Assembly (NCBI RefSeq): GCF_008757455.1
Contig: NZ_VCMV01000015.1
Coordinates: forward strand, 19,920 to 83,919
DNA from: Microvirga brassicacearum
Lineage (GTDB): Bacteria; Pseudomonadota; Alphaproteobacteria; Rhizobiales; Beijerinckiaceae
DNA length: 64,000 bases
Direction: 5' to 3'
Shown piece by piece: positions 51,993 through 60,755 of the stretch. The stretch's first letter is position 1, and each line of letters begins with the position of its first letter. Below the pieces are notes generated by a model that was not told the DNA's origin, did not search any database, and saw only the letters and a list, made by a program, of their open reading frames with translations. Position numbers and translations under genes: made by a program.

Positions 51993-52632
51993 GGCGGCTG
52001 GCGGGAAGCCGGATCACGCCTTCGCGTTCGAGTTGCGTCAGGCATCGTGAAACGGTTTCGATGGTCAGGCCGAGATGATCCGCGATGTCAATCCGCGGCA
52101 TGGGCAGGTCAAACTCGTCGTCCTTTGCCATACGCTTGGCCATATCGAGGAGAAACGTTGCGATCTTTTCCAAGGCGGACTTGCGGCCGAGGAGCATCAT
52201 GTGACTCTGAGCTCTCTCAAGAGAGCGCATCACGGCGGCGATGATCTCCGGGCCGAGTTGCCCACGAGCCGATGCCTGGATCTCGAAACTGCATCTCCGG
52301 TACGAGACGAGCGTTGCGGCTCCGACCGCTTCGGCGGAAAAGCGGTGCTCATCACCGGACTCGATGCCGAACAGGTCGCCCGGGAGGTGAAACGCGTCGA
52401 TCTGGCGGCGGCCATCACTCAGGTGCTTGAACGTGCGCACGGCCCCCGAAACGACTTTGTAGAAAAAGGCGGCCCGGCTGCCCTCGCTGAAGATCTCCTC
52501 ATCGCTTGCATGCGATCGGGTCCTGCCCTGCGTCAGGCCCCATGGCTCATCGACGATGCGCAATGACTGAAGTCCAGGCGCGACGATGACGCCGGACGGG
52601 GAAAAATGGTCAGTGGAAAGCGCTGTATGCAT
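51946..52632 (-). CDS. fixK: FixK-type CRP/FNR transcriptional activator
   Basis: A 228-residue activator with sensor barrel (EEIFSEGSRAAFFYKVVSGA, RQIDAFHLPGDLFGIESGDE), dimer helix (LLGRKSALEKIATFLLDMAK) and a FixK/FNR recognition helix (DHLGLTIETVSRCLTQLERE, with ExxVSR). It lacks the FNR cysteine cluster. It is known to activate cco and denitrification genes under FixLJ control. Start at 52632. A candidate FixJ element ends 62 bases upstream. Targets are likely the TTGAT/C-N4-ATCAA boxes here. Confidence 0.92.
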   Translation of the reverse strand: MHTALSTDHFSPSGVIVAPGLQSLRIVDEPWGLTQGRTRSHASDEEIFSEGSRAAFFYKVVSGAVRTFKHLSDGRRQIDAFHLPGDLFGIESGDEHRFSAEAVGAATLVSYRRCSFEIQASARGQLGPEIIAAVMRSLERAQSHMMLLGRKSALEKIATFLLDMAKRMAKDDEFDLPMPRIDIADHLGLTIETVSRCLTQLEREGVIRLPASRHVVLRNKAILRRLRA

Positions 52633-52694
52633 CGAACCCTCGCGTCTCAAGTCGCTGACGTTGGTTCGTTCGTACCCCCGCCCAGGAAGAGCGG

Positions 52695-52726
52695 AAATTC
52701 AGATGTCTTACCTAAGGGATATTCCT
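52695..52726 (-). promoter_or_regulatory. Candidate FixJ promoter element before fixK
   Basis: Read on the minus strand it is AGGAATATCCCTTAGG, a six-base spacer, then ATCTGAATTT. It ends 62 bases before the fixK ATG. A 32-base element with 25 identities lies at the same distance (64 bases) before the membrane-protein gene at 57067. The CCTAAGG/CCTTAGG arms are an inverted repeat here. Confidence 0.65.
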
Positions 52727-52940
52727 TAGGCCCGGGATTCAGTGGCAAATCCATCCGAACCGACTGATCGGTCTCGGGTGCGCTAGGCATCAGCCCTTGT
52801 TTGGGTCGTGCCGTCCGTCGGTGACAGTCTCGAAGGCTTAATTTCCTTGCTCGCTGGAGCAGGGCGCCGTCAACCCGCGCGGCTGACGAGAGGGGCTCGG
52901 GCAATGGCAACGTTCACGATATTTAGCCCATGGGGATACT

Positions 52941-53642
52941 TCAAGGTGCCCCCGGACGACCCGGAGGGTTTTCATCGGTGCGAGTTAGAGCTGTCCCGAG
53001 ACCAGGAGCGATCAGTTCCTCGGGATGCATACCCGACAGGACGATGACGTCGGCGACGACGGTGGTCCACCAGGAATCGCGTTCGCGGGAAAGCCGCTCG
53101 GCGTCGGCGGGATCGATGCCGACCACGGAGGGGGTGAAGCCGATCCTCTTCCCAGGACCTATGAGCGCGTCGCGCACGGCGTTCACGACCCTCGCGAGCT
53201 CGGACGGTTGTGCGACCACGGCGATGTCGAGGTCACTGTCCAGCCGATCCTCGCCGCGCGCGACGCTGCCGAAAATCCAGACGGCAAACACACTCGGCCC
53301 GCCTTCAGATGCCGCGGAACGGACGACCTCGCGGATCGCCGCGAAGCGCGCCTCCTCGGCCTCAAACAGCGCATCCAACGGGGCATGCAGCGGATGATCG
53401 GTCCGGATGCGGTACAGAACGGCGCGGCCCGACCCGGCCGATTCTACGATGCGCATCTCCTCGAGAGCCGCCAGAGCCACCCAGACGCTTGTCCTTCCAA
53501 GACCCGTGCGCGCGACGAGGGACGGCGCGGACAGTTGGCCGCCGTACCGGGACAGCTCGCGAAGCAGACGGACGTTCGCCTCGGTCCCGAGGATCGATGT
53601 CAAGGGATATCGCTGATTGCTCTGGGCAGCCGAGCGAGCCAT
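52941..53642 (-). CDS. Winged-helix plus nucleotidyltransferase (MNT-type) protein
   Basis: A 233-residue protein. The N-terminus is a winged-helix domain (LGTEANVRLLRELSRYGGQL, LVARTGLGRTSVWVALAAL EEM). The C-terminus is a minimal nucleotidyltransferase with the catalytic GSVARGEDRLDSDLDIAVV pattern (GS-x-ARG...DSDLD). This architecture fits MNT toxin-antitoxin-like or self-regulating proteins. No HEPN partner is adjacent. Two direct repeats and an inverted repeat upstream may be its own operator. The role is unknown. Confidence 0.8.
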   Translation of the reverse strand: MARSAAQSNQRYPLTSILGTEANVRLLRELSRYGGQLSAPSLVARTGLGRTSVWVALAALEEMRIVESAGSGRAVLYRIRTDHPLHAPLDALFEAEEARFAAIREVVRSAASEGGPSVFAVWIFGSVARGEDRLDSDLDIAVVAQPSELARVVNAVRDALIGPGKRIGFTPSVVGIDPADAERLSRERDSWWTTVVADVIVLSGMHPEELIAPGLGTALTRTDENPPGRPGAP

Positions 53643-53689
53643 GGGGACCTCCGCAGGTCGGTCGCATTCCTCAATTGTACGAACGTTTC

Positions 53690-53738
53690 GTTCTGATACC
53701 AACCATTATGTTCAGAAAACAGGTCATGTGTTCTGATA
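53690..53738. promoter_or_regulatory. Direct and inverted repeats upstream of the MNT gene
   Basis: GTTCTGATA occurs at 53690 and again at 53730, 40 bases apart. Between and over them, TCAGAAAACA and TGTGTTCTGA form a near-perfect inverted repeat. The layout suits an operator for the winged-helix protein. The rest of the stretch to 54100 holds no supported gene. Confidence 0.45.
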
Positions 53739-54100
53739 TCGGAACAAATGGCCTTTTTCTTCGAACAGGTGCGTGGCCAGTGCGGCCTCGTGTCGGAACT
53801 CACGACGGGAAGCATCGGGAGACGCCTAGCCCGGGGCCATCGGCAATCTGCTTGCCGGGGATCGGTGTACGCTCAGGCTGCGCCGGGAACCCCGGATTTG
53901 ATAGCGACACCAAAATGGGAACTCGGTGGCTTCTACTGCCTAATGCTGCTCCAACCCTCAGCATATCCCTGCTATCCTGTGGACTTGGATGGCCTGAGTC
54001 TCCGGTTTTCTGGTCGACTCCGGCTCTCCCGTTTTTTCTAAAAACAACCCGACACGAACTCGCGGGCGATCAAGTCTGGCGGCTTGCTAACGAGCGTCGC

Positions 54101-54502
54101 TTAGGTCCCAGTGCCAAGCCAAACGCCTGGTGGTGCGGCGAGAGCGGATCGAATGCTGTCGACGAGAGCTTCGTCCGAGAGGGGCTTCTCAAGCACAGTG
54201 CGCACGCCCGCGCGAGCCGCACGTCCGCGAAGCTCGTCGCTCACCTGACTGGCGATCAGGATCGTCGGATAGGCGCGCTGGCGGTCACGGAGGATGTTGA
54301 CGAGCTCGATTCCGCTCATCCTGGGCATGTTGTAGTCGACGACGAGACAACCGACAGCCGGCCGGCCGAGATCGGCCAGAAGCTCAAATCCGCCTTCATA
54401 CAGACGGACCTCGAGTCCCTCCATCTCAAGCGCGAACTTGAGGGAGTTCCGGACAGCGTCGTCGTCGTCGACGATGAGGACGGGGCCCCAGATAGGTGAC
54501 AT
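54101..54502 (-). CDS. Single-domain response regulator (receiver only)
   Basis: A 133-residue CheY-like receiver without an output domain: VLIVDDDDAVRNSLKFALEM with the acidic pocket, CLVVDYNMPRMSGIELVNIL with the phospho-acceptor Asp near residue 56, and VLEKPLSDEALVDSIRSALA with the conserved Lys. It resembles the FixJ receiver. It lies divergent to fixL, behind an FNR-type box, so it may compete for FixL phosphate as a feedback brake. Start at 54502 (MSPIWGPVLIVDDDD). Confidence 0.88.
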   Translation of the reverse strand: MSPIWGPVLIVDDDDAVRNSLKFALEMEGLEVRLYEGGFELLADLGRPAVGCLVVDYNMPRMSGIELVNILRDRQRAYPTILIASQVSDELRGRAARAGVRTVLEKPLSDEALVDSIRSALAAPPGVWLGTGT

Positions 54503-54564
54503 TGTGAGCCTTGCGGACCCATGGCGGGTTTGCAACCATGTAATCTGCGGTCGGGCTAGTCACA

Positions 54565-54578
54565 TTGATCCGCCTCAA
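54565..54578. promoter_or_regulatory. FNR/FixK-like box upstream of the receiver gene
   Basis: TTGATCCGCCTCAA (TTGAT half-site, TTG-N8-CAA) is 62 bases before the receiver start on the minus strand, in the space shared with fixL. Confidence 0.5.
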
Positions 54579-54787
54579 ATCCGCAAGGCTTTTGCTGCGC
54601 GTCGTCCGAGGCGACGAGTATTGGATCGCGCGTCAGGTGACTCAAGACTGGACAAGGTTACCCCGATTGAGACAAGGGTCGGTCAAAGCGGATGCCACAC
54701 ATTCGGCTTGGGCTGGAGCACGTTAGAACGTCACTTGTCTGGGTCAAGCTGACATCAGGCAAGATCAACGGATCTGGAGGGCTATTT

Positions 54788-56311
54788 TTGATTGAGAAGG
54801 CATTGCGGGCTGACGGAATTGGCGCCGAGCATTTGATCGATGCGGTCAGGGATATCGCCCTTCTCCGTCTGGATCCGGACGGGCTGATCGCGAGCTGGAA
54901 TAGCGGGGCTGAGCGCATCCATGGCTGGTGTGAGGAGGAGGTCATTGGCCGTTCGGCATCCATGCTTTGCCCACCAACCGGCAATGCCGCCGGTGAGCTT
55001 GCCCGAGAACTCGAGGCTGCTCGCAAAGCGGGTCACCATGAAATCCAAGGCATCCGTGTCCGCAAGGATGGCTCGACATTTATAGCCCAAGTCACGCTCA
55101 CGCTTCTCGGAGGCGGATCCCGCGCGATCCAAGGCTTCGCTCTTGTTGCCCACGATATCACCGAGCGCATTGCAGCCGAGGAAGCTCTCAAGGCGCGCGA
55201 GGCGCATCTCCAATCCATTTTGGACACCATTCCTGATGCCATGGTGGTGATCGACGAACAGGCCATTATCCAATCTTTCAGCACGGCGGCCGTGCGTCTG
55301 TTCGGCTATGAGCCCAATGATGTCATTGGTAAGAACGTCAAGGTTCTTATGCCGAACCCATACCGCGAGCAGCACGACGGCTACATGCATCGATATCTCT
55401 CGACTGGAGAGCGGCGGATCATAGGGATCGGACGGGTGGTCGTTGGGGAACGTAGGGACGGCTCGACGTTTCCGATGGAGCTAGCCGTGGGCGAGATGCG
55501 CTCTGGTGGCGAGCGCTACTTCACCGGCTTCATTCGCGACCTGACAGAGCGGCAGCAGACGGAGACGCGACTCCAGGAGCTGCAGTCGGAACTCGTCCAT
55601 ATGTCTCGATTCACCGCGCTTGGCGAGATGGCATCGACGCTGGCTCACGAGATCAACCAGCCGCTGACCGCGATTTCCAATTACCTCAAGGGCTGCCGGC
55701 GCATTCTGGAGCGCATGGAGGGTGGGTCCGTTCCCAAGCTGCGTGACGCCGTCAACGAGGCGGCGGAGCAGGCCCTGCGGGCGGGCCAGGTGATCCGGCA
55801 TCTGCGCGAATTCGTGGCGCGAGGCGAAAGCGAGCGGAATATCGAGAGTTTGCCCAAACTCATTGAGGAGGCGAGCGCGCTTGCCCTCGTCGGCGCCAAG
55901 GAGCGGGGCGTCCGGGTGTCGTTCCATTTCGACCCGAAAGCACCGCTCGTGTTTGCCGACCGCATCCAGATCCAGCAGGTTCTGCTCAATCTGATGCGAA
56001 ATGCGATCGAGGCACTGCAGGATGAAACTCGCCGCGAGCTCGACGTGGCAACGGAGTCGATTGACGGCGACTTAGTCGAGGTGAGGGTCCGGGACACCGG
56101 ACCAGGGATCGCGCCGGAGATCGCCGCCCAGCTCTTCCGGCCATTCGTCACCACCAAGAAGCATGGAATGGGAGTTGGGCTTTCCATTTGCCGGACCATC
56201 ATCGAGTCGCACGGCGGCAAAATCTGGGCTGACTCAGAGCAGGGCGGGGGGACGACGTTCCACTTCACTCTCAGGACTGTCAACCGAGAGGAGATGTTGC
56301 ATGCCGAGTGA
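54788..56311 (+). CDS. fixL: Oxygen-sensing histidine kinase FixL
   Basis: A 507-residue kinase with two PAS domains and a C-terminal kinase. The second PAS is the heme sensor: [20 protein letters not shown] has the proximal His near residue 196, and [20 protein letters not shown] has the distal-side Arg near 216. Their spacing equals the His/Arg pair of Bradyrhizobium FixL. The phospho-His lies in [20 protein letters not shown], and ATP-binding motifs N, G1 and G2 follow ([40 protein letters not shown]). The TTG start at 54788 has GGAGGG seven bases upstream and gives the family length. It overlaps fixJ by 11 bases. Confidence 0.93.
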   Translation: MIEKALRADGIGAEHLIDAVRDIALLRLDPDGLIASWNSGAERIHGWCEEEVIGRSASMLCPPTGNAAGELARELEAARKAGHHEIQGIRVRKDGSTFIAQVTLTLLGGGSRAIQGFALVAHDITERIAAEEALKAREAHLQSILDTIPDAMVVIDEQAIIQSFSTAAVRLFGYEPNDVIGKNVKVLMPNPYREQHDGYMHRYLSTGERRIIGIGRVVVGERRDGSTFPMELAVGEMRSGGERYFTGFIRDLTERQQTETRLQELQSELVHMSRFTALGEMASTLAHEINQPLTAISNYLKGCRRILERMEGGSVPKLRDAVNEAAEQALRAGQVIRHLREFVARGESERNIESLPKLIEEASALALVGAKERGVRVSFHFDPKAPLVFADRIQIQQVLLNLMRNAIEALQDETRRELDVATESIDGDLVEVRVRDTGPGIAPEIAAQLFRPFVTTKKHGMGVGLSICRTIIESHGGKIWADSEQGGGTTFHFTLRTVNREEMLHAE

Positions 56312-56936
56312 AGCCGTGGTGCACGTGGTCGACGATGACGTTGCGGTGCGTAAGTCGCTCGCCTTCCTTCTTGCCTCGGACGACCTACTCGTTCGACTGC
56401 ACGAGTCCGCCTCGGCGTTTCTCGAAGACGTGAAGGACGTCGAGGCGGGTTGCATCGTCACGGATGTACGAATGCCGGGCATTGACGGCATCGAGTTCCT
56501 GCGCCGCCTCAGGGAGCGAGGAACCACCCTCCCGGTCATCGTGATGACGGGGCACGCGGACGTGCCGTTGGCAGTCGAGGCGATGAAGGAGGGGGCAGTC
56601 GACTTCATCGAAAAGCCATTCGGAGATGAGGTCTTCCTTGCCGCGGTTAGATCTGCGCTCCAGCAGCACGCAAGAAGTGCCCATCAGGGGGCTCACGTCC
56701 TGGAGGCACAAGCTCGCCTTCAATCCCTTTCCGTGCGCGAGCGACAAGTTCTCGATGGGCTTGTGGCAGGCCAGGCCAACAAGGCGATCGCGCACCAGCT
56801 TGGGATCAGCCCCCGCACCGTGGAAATCTATCGGGCCAACTTAATGGGAAAGATGGAAGCCAACAGCTTGTCCGAGCTCGTCCGCATGGCCTTGTTGGTC
56901 GAAGGGAGCTATGGCCCCGGTTCATCCACCCGGTAG
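56301..56936 (+). CDS. fixJ: Response regulator FixJ
   Basis: A 211-residue two-domain regulator. The receiver reads [20 protein letters not shown] with the phospho-Asp near residue 55 in [20 protein letters not shown], and [28 protein letters not shown]. The LuxR-type helix-turn-helix is [20 protein letters not shown], then [20 protein letters not shown]. FixL phosphorylates it at low oxygen and it then activates fixK. It starts inside the fixL end. Confidence 0.95.
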   Translation: MPSEAVVHVVDDDVAVRKSLAFLLASDDLLVRLHESASAFLEDVKDVEAGCIVTDVRMPGIDGIEFLRRLRERGTTLPVIVMTGHADVPLAVEAMKEGAVDFIEKPFGDEVFLAAVRSALQQHARSAHQGAHVLEAQARLQSLSVRERQVLDGLVAGQANKAIAHQLGISPRTVEIYRANLMGKMEANSLSELVRMALLVEGSYGPGSSTR

Positions 56937-56970
56937 GAAATCCCTCTTGCCCCTGCGTCCGAATGTGCTC

Positions 56971-57002
56971 AGGAAAATCCCTTAGGGGGATGATCTGAAT
57001 TT
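56971..57002 (+). promoter_or_regulatory. Candidate FixJ promoter element before the membrane-protein gene
   Basis: AGGAAAATCCCTTAGG, a six-base spacer, then ATCTGAATTT: 25 of 32 bases match the element before fixK, with both conserved blocks identical apart from one base and the same distance to the ATG (64 against 62 bases). Confidence 0.65.
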
Positions 57003-57066
57003 TGGATCTGCTTCAGTGGCTGTACTCCCCGTCTGGTCAACATCGGAACCGGACGACGAGGAAACA

Positions 57067-58314
57067 ATGCAAACCGCATTCGCCGCGGACCACTTCGAGG
57101 GTCGTGAGCCAAAAACAATCAATCGCATCCCGCTCGGGCGGGCCGCAGCGGGAACGCTGGCTCTATTGGCCGGCGCCTGCGCCTGGCCGTTTCCCGCCGA
57201 GGCACACGTGAAGTGGTTTGCTCCCTATATCGTCGGAGCTTCGCCGCAGCCGATCAGCGCCACGCTTACGAACCAGTGGTTCTGGTCCGGTATCGTCCTG
57301 GTGGTCGCTTTCTTTCTGGCGACTATTCTCGTTGAACGCAGGGCTGTTGGTCAGGCCGTCCTGAGCGGCCTCGATCGCGTCAGCGCGCCCCTGTGGAAGC
57401 GTTCCGACGATTTCATGCGGGTTACGACGGGCGCCTTCTTTGTGGCGATCTTCGCGGTGGGCGGCGTCTACCTCACGCCGGACCTGAAGACCGATTCCGA
57501 ACTCATTTCATGGGCGCAATTGCTGATCGCCGCCTGTGTCTTTTCGCGCAGAACTATGCCCATCGCTGCAGGCGGAATCATCACCTTGTGGGTCGTCGCG
57601 CTTCGCGAGTACGACTTTTTCCATTTGCTCGACTACCTGGCGCTCGGCGTTGGCGTCGCCGCTTATCTGGTGCTTGCCTCGATGGACGACCCGAAATGGC
57701 GCGAGCGGCGGTTCCTGGTTCTGCGCTGGGGCGTCGCGATTGCGCTGATGTGGTCGAGCCTGGAGAAGTTCGCTTACCCGAACTGGTTCTACCCACTCGT
57801 GGAAGAGAAGCCCTTTTTGACCTTCGGCCTGCCGCGCGACATGTTTATTCCAATGGCCGGCGTCGCTGAGTTTACGATGGGCTTCGGCCTGCTCTGGACG
57901 CCCTTGGTTCGTCGCCTCTCGGCGGTGGCGCTACTCCTGATCTTTTTCACGGCAGTGTACCCCTTTGGACGCATCGATCTTGTCGGCCATGCTCTGATTA
58001 TGGCGGTCCTTTTCCTCATCGCCGCGGATCCTTGCCGCGAGAAGACGGTCGCCTCGATGAGCGTCCCGAGAGCTCTGCCGACAATCCGAAACCTGGCGTC
58101 AGTGCCCGCCGGTCTCGCGGTCGCCCTCGTGGTGTTAGTCTCCGGCTACTGGGGATTGCATGGCATCTTCTACGGCACCGATGGTCAAGCGGAGCCACAA
58201 GCGGTGGAGATAAGCACTCATTCTCGCGATCCTGAACGGCCCCATGGGCTCCGCGATTCCGGTAGGATCGGTCTGTCTACCAGCCAAGGCGATACAAACT
58301 CGCACGTCCATTGA
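57067..58314 (+). CDS. Multi-helix membrane protein, probable FixJ target
   Basis: A 415-residue protein with eight to ten hydrophobic helices. After an N-terminal segment that ends near PFPAEAH comes VKWFAPYIVGASPQPISATL, then helices. A DoxX/MauE-like region reads WSSLEKFAYPNWFYPLVEEK, then PFLTFGLPRDMFIPMAGVAE and FTMGFGLLWTPLV. I do not recognise a defined family. GAGGA precedes the ATG at 57067; an earlier ATG at 57016 lies too close to the promoter element. It follows fixLJ and carries the same promoter element as fixK, implying low-oxygen induction. Confidence 0.75.
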   Translation: MQTAFAADHFEGREPKTINRIPLGRAAAGTLALLAGACAWPFPAEAHVKWFAPYIVGASPQPISATLTNQWFWSGIVLVVAFFLATILVERRAVGQAVLSGLDRVSAPLWKRSDDFMRVTTGAFFVAIFAVGGVYLTPDLKTDSELISWAQLLIAACVFSRRTMPIAAGGIITLWVVALREYDFFHLLDYLALGVGVAAYLVLASMDDPKWRERRFLVLRWGVAIALMWSSLEKFAYPNWFYPLVEEKPFLTFGLPRDMFIPMAGVAEFTMGFGLLWTPLVRRLSAVALLLIFFTAVYPFGRIDLVGHALIMAVLFLIAADPCREKTVASMSVPRALPTIRNLASVPAGLAVALVVLVSGYWGLHGIFYGTDGQAEPQAVEISTHSRDPERPHGLRDSGRIGLSTSQGDTNSHVH

Positions 58315-58745
58315 TCGCAAGTCGCATCAGAACGGGAGGGAAGGCGGAACCTTTCCTTCCGTTCACGCACACGGGCGCTCCTGTCGTCCTCGGCGGGAGG
58401 CGAGCATGTGCAGTCGAGACGTTGCTTTTGTGAATGGTCCCACGGAGTGCACATCGCCGCTCCGCCCCGGGATCGGCCGCAATCATGCTGGTGATGACGT
58501 GCGACAGGACCTGATGCTGTGTCGCGAGTTTGGCCCTGTGAGCAATATACTTGCTCGACCTCACGGTGAGCCGCTAACAAGCCGTTGGCAACACAGCGCG
58601 CGTGCGGACGCGGTGGTGACCTCTGGTCGAATTCCTCAGGTTCCGAGATGAACGACACAATGGCCGTTGGCGATCGAGGGGGCTTGGACCTTGAGCCGAA
58701 CTCCTTCACAAGTCCTGAGCGGACGTCCGGGTCGGCCAACACGTG
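58315..58745. other. Intergenic stretch, nothing supported
   Basis: No credible gene, box or terminator is seen in these 431 bases. A 32-codon frame beginning MNDTMAVGDRGGLDLEP at 58648 touches the nnrS start but has no clear ribosome binding site. Confidence 0.4.
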
Positions 58746-59975
58746 ATGGCTCGTGCAGTCACGCCAAGCGACCGCGAGCGCCATCGGGTTTTCTTTATAT
58801 TCGCTGCACTCGATGCGATCTTGTGCGTCGGGATATGGTTACCCGCTGGACTGGGGATAGAACAGGTTTGGGGTAGCCCTCCATCGGTCAGGTCTCTGCA
58901 TGCTCAGGGGCTACTGTTTGGAGTAGTGCCGGCGACGATGACGGGCTTCCTCCTCACCGCTTTGCCCCGCTGGACGGGACGCCAGCCAATTTCACGACCG
59001 GCGGCGATATTGCTCTTTTGGTTTTGGTTCGCAGGCCGTGCGGCCTTTTTCTTGCTACCCGCAGCAGCCGGATCGGTATCAGCAGCGTTCATTGCGTTGC
59101 TTGCCCTGATCGTGGCGCGGGAAGTCGCTGCAGCCGAAGATCTCCGCAACGTCAAGATCGCATTACTCCTGGGAGCGCTATCCATTGGCGCCGGCATGGT
59201 TGGCGTTTCGGCCGATCGCGGGTTCGCTGAACCAGGGCTCCGCATCAGCGTAGCAGCGATTCTGGGCCTCATCGTCGTTCTTGGCGGTCGCGTAGTGCCG
59301 AGCCTCACCGCGCATCACTTTGAGATGCGCGGTGAGAAGTCTCCGATTGTACGGCGTCAATGGATCGAAAGGGCCTCTGCGGTGGCGACCGCACTCGCGC
59401 TTTGCGCTTGGATGATCGCTCCGTATGAGGCGACAACGGGTGTTGCATGCGCCTTTGCGGCGGTCGGACAGGCAGCACGCCTCGTCCAGTGGCATAGTTG
59501 GCGGATGGTCGCGCACCTACCCGTCCTTGTCCTCCATTTGGCATACGGATGGGTTTCCATCGGCTTCGCCTTCTTTGCCGTACACATCCTTTGCCCTGGC
59601 ACCATCTCCAGAGTTACAGCCCTCCATGCGTGGGCAGTTGGCGCCATAGGGTTGATGAGCCTCGCCATCATGGCAAGCATGACCCGGAAACAGAGCGGAG
59701 CCGCGCTCAGGCCCTCTCGCATGATGTCCCTGTCCTATGTATGCGGGTTGGTGGCAGTCGTGACCAGAATTTCAGCCGCGGCTTTCCCTGCCCAGTGGAT
59801 TTGGTTGCTGCTAAGCACGACGACGTGGATCATGTCCTTCGCGCTGTTCCTCATCGTTTTCAGGCGCGCGTTGTTCGGGGATCTCGCGTCGCGACGTGGT
59901 TTAACGCCGGTCCCAGAAGGGCAGGATTCAGTCTTGAAGTCTGGCTGTGAAAAGGGATGTCTTCACAAGCGGTGA
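58746..59975 (+). CDS. NnrS-family membrane protein (third copy)
   Basis: A 409-residue, 12-helix protein of the NnrS family. It shows the family's VRSLHAQGLLFGVVPATMTG, LLTALPRWTGRQPISR, GGRVVPSLTAHHFEMRGEKS, and HAWAVGAIGLMSLAIMASMT segments. The first family motif has His-Ala-Gln where the 43204 protein has His-Ile-His-Glu, so one metal ligand may differ. The C-terminus carries an extra two-cysteine tail (KSGCEKGCLHKR). Start at 58746; a GTG lies just before. Confidence 0.9.
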   Translation: MARAVTPSDRERHRVFFIFAALDAILCVGIWLPAGLGIEQVWGSPPSVRSLHAQGLLFGVVPATMTGFLLTALPRWTGRQPISRPAAILLFWFWFAGRAAFFLLPAAAGSVSAAFIALLALIVAREVAAAEDLRNVKIALLLGALSIGAGMVGVSADRGFAEPGLRISVAAILGLIVVLGGRVVPSLTAHHFEMRGEKSPIVRRQWIERASAVATALALCAWMIAPYEATTGVACAFAAVGQAARLVQWHSWRMVAHLPVLVLHLAYGWVSIGFAFFAVHILCPGTISRVTALHAWAVGAIGLMSLAIMASMTRKQSGAALRPSRMMSLSYVCGLVAVVTRISAAAFPAQWIWLLLSTTTWIMSFALFLIVFRRALFGDLASRRGLTPVPEGQDSVLKSGCEKGCLHKR

Positions 59976-60112
59976 CGGACCGCTTTTGCAGCGTCACCGG
60001 CTCAACAAAGAGTTTCCGTCGAACCGAAATGACCCGAACGTCGCCCAAGCAAATTCAATGCTTTATGCATCGGTGCTTCCCCAAAGGTGCGGTATGGTTC
60101 GGTCCCCCGAAC

Positions 60113-60691
60113 CTAACGAATTCCGCTCCATGGCTCGGCGAGGACGCCGATGTCCAGGCCGATCAGGTCGATCGCCCGGCGAGCGGTATGATCGATGATG
60201 TCTGCGACTGATTGAGGCTTACGATAATAGGCTGGGACCGGGGGAGCGATGATGGCTCCGATCTCGGAGGCCGCCGCCATGGCGCGGATGTGTCCCAGGT
60301 GCAGCGGGGTCTCCCGGGTTAGGAGCACGAGCTTCCGCCGCTCCTTGAGGTGAACGTCGGCCGCGCGGACGAGAAGGTTGTCAGCTCCGCTGCTCGCGAT
60401 CGCCGACAAAGTTCGCATGGAACAGGGTGCAACGATCATCCCTGATGTCCTGAATGACCCGCTGGCAATAGTGGCGCCTAAATCGTCGATGGAATGACAG
60501 TACGCGGCCATATCCTGGATTCGCCGCAGCGCATCCGAACCGGCCTCATGAGCGATCGTTCGTTCCGCCCCCTGGGAAACGACCAGATGCGTTTCGCATC
60601 CTGACGTGGCGAGGAGTTCAACAATCCGGATGCCGAGCATAGCACCTGAAGCGCCGCTGATTCCGATCACGATCCGCGATAACGTCCTCAT
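60113..60691 (-). CDS. ubiX: Flavin prenyltransferase UbiX
   Basis: A 192-residue enzyme that makes prenylated FMN, the cofactor of UbiD decarboxylases. FMN-binding motifs are clear: RIVIGISGASGAMLGIRI, then SGMIVAPCSMRTLSAIASSG and LLVRAADVHLKERRKLVLLT with RETPLHLGHIRAMAAASEIG. It lies 64 bases after ubiD in the same operon. Confidence 0.95.
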   Translation of the reverse strand: MRTLSRIVIGISGASGAMLGIRIVELLATSGCETHLVVSQGAERTIAHEAGSDALRRIQDMAAYCHSIDDLGATIASGSFRTSGMIVAPCSMRTLSAIASSGADNLLVRAADVHLKERRKLVLLTRETPLHLGHIRAMAAASEIGAIIAPPVPAYYRKPQSVADIIDHTARRAIDLIGLDIGVLAEPWSGIR

Positions 60692-60755
60692 GAAACACTC
60701 CGTTCGAACCGATCGCCGTAAGGTGATGGGTTAAATCAAAAGCAAAGGAGGTTGC

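Noticed and set aside
58648..58745. 32-codon frame abutting the third nnrS gene
   Set aside because: No clear ribosome binding site and no hydrophobic or conserved pattern, so not supported as a leader peptide.
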